This document shows positions 63,315 through 64,000 of a DNA stretch of 64,000 bases, one piece after another; within the stretch, counting starts at the first letter, position 1, and every line of letters starts with the position of its first letter. This DNA comes from Chamaea fasciata (taxonomy: Eukaryota; Chordata; Aves; Passeriformes; Sylviidae), in assembly GCA_029207755.1 (NCBI GenBank), contig JARCOQ010000009.1, positions 35,486,914 to 35,550,913 on the forward strand, written 5' to 3'. The notes beneath the pieces were generated by a model. The model made no database searches and was not told the DNA's origin. It saw only the letters and a program-made list of their open reading frames with translations. Made by a program: the position numbers and the translations under genes.

Positions 63315-64000
63315 CTAAAAAGAAAAAAAAAAAAAGCCTATCAAACAATGGCACTGGTCAAATTCTAAATAATTGCTGAATGTGTGCAGGACAGGACCTG
63401 CTGCCTACATCTGTGGTGTTGATGGAACAGACAGGAACTGCTCCACTGGGAATTTTGACCCCTTTCCTTAGTGCTTGAGAAAATAAAACTCAAGGAAAAA
63501 AACCCGCATTTTTATCCAGAAAACCTTTTAAAGTCACAGTTTTTAATTTGTAGAGGTCTTCAGATGCATTGCCTCCTCTACCACCACACACAGAGTTTAG
63601 AAACCCATGAAAACAGAGACAATAAAGGAATCTCCACCACAGGCACAGTTCAGAGATTTCTTTCTTCCCACCCACACCCTGCACTCGGAAACCCCAGACT
63701 CCTTCTCACAACACATTCCAAAGTAAAGATTCTTCTTACAGGCAACACAGGTGTTGGGATATTGACTTTTGGACACTGGAATGCCTCAAAGCCAAGGCCT
63801 CTTGTGACCCTCTGATAAGTTATCAGGTATCAACCTACCAGAGCATAAAGAGGACACAGAGCAGGAGTGCTCTGGCACAGGGCAGCAGTGTTAGTCCTGG
63901 AAAGGGATGTCTGGACACAACAGGGATTGTATAGTGTCCTTTTCTAACAGGCAGGCAAGAAGCAGAAGAGAATTTGTCTGATCAAGGGCTACTAAGGTTA
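63315..64000. other. SGPL1: Part of the next SGPL1 intron, to the window edge
   Basis: No further SGPL1-like coding sequence was found between 63,315 and the right edge, so the exon coding the residues just before IQKK lies outside. No repeat was recognised here except the short A run near the splice acceptor. Confidence 0.7.

Overview
This is a vertebrate nuclear window, almost certainly from a bird and plausibly a songbird. The evidence is many truncated CR1 LINE fragments with the typical bird 3' end, several short solo LTRs, compact introns, and two recognisable vertebrate genes lying tail to tail. There are no bacterial operons, rRNA, tRNA or CRISPR arrays, and nearly all open frames outside the two genes look like chance frames or repeat-derived frames.

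Layout. Bases 1 to about 38,400 contain no gene that I can support. They are intergenic DNA upstream of PCBD1; in human the neighbour on that side is the distant gene UNC5B. This part holds CR1 fragments, a repeat-rich island at about 16.0-24.7 kb with four solo LTRs at separate sites plus one LTR nested inside another, a split CR1 carrying a solo LTR at 5.4 kb, an inverted pair of LTR-like sequences at 31.3-32.1 kb, and stretches of unique-looking AT-rich sequence that could include regulatory elements. A CpG island at about 38.4-39.3 kb marks the PCBD1 promoter.

PCBD1 (+ strand, coding 38,935-43,231, four exons) encodes a complete 104-residue pterin-4a-carbinolamine dehydratase / HNF1 dimerisation cofactor; its first coding exon holds only the ATG. 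SGPL1 (- strand, coding 47,860-63,314) is represented by its last eleven coding exons, 482 codons plus stop, encoding the PLP-dependent catalytic part of sphingosine-1-phosphate lyase. The N-terminal coding exons (about 86 residues, including the membrane anchor) lie beyond the right edge. The two genes converge, with their tails roughly 0.9 kb apart, the same arrangement as on human chromosome 10. They act in unrelated pathways (tetrahydrobiopterin recycling and sphingolipid breakdown), and nothing in the sequence suggests a functional link.

The most notable non-gene result is a set of seven LTRs whose exact ends can be read from TG...CA termini and target-site duplications (six of 5 bp, one of 4 bp). 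One insertion splits an older LTR and another splits an older CR1, giving a readable order of events. No retroviral internal coding region was recognised. I did not find a convincing new biological system.
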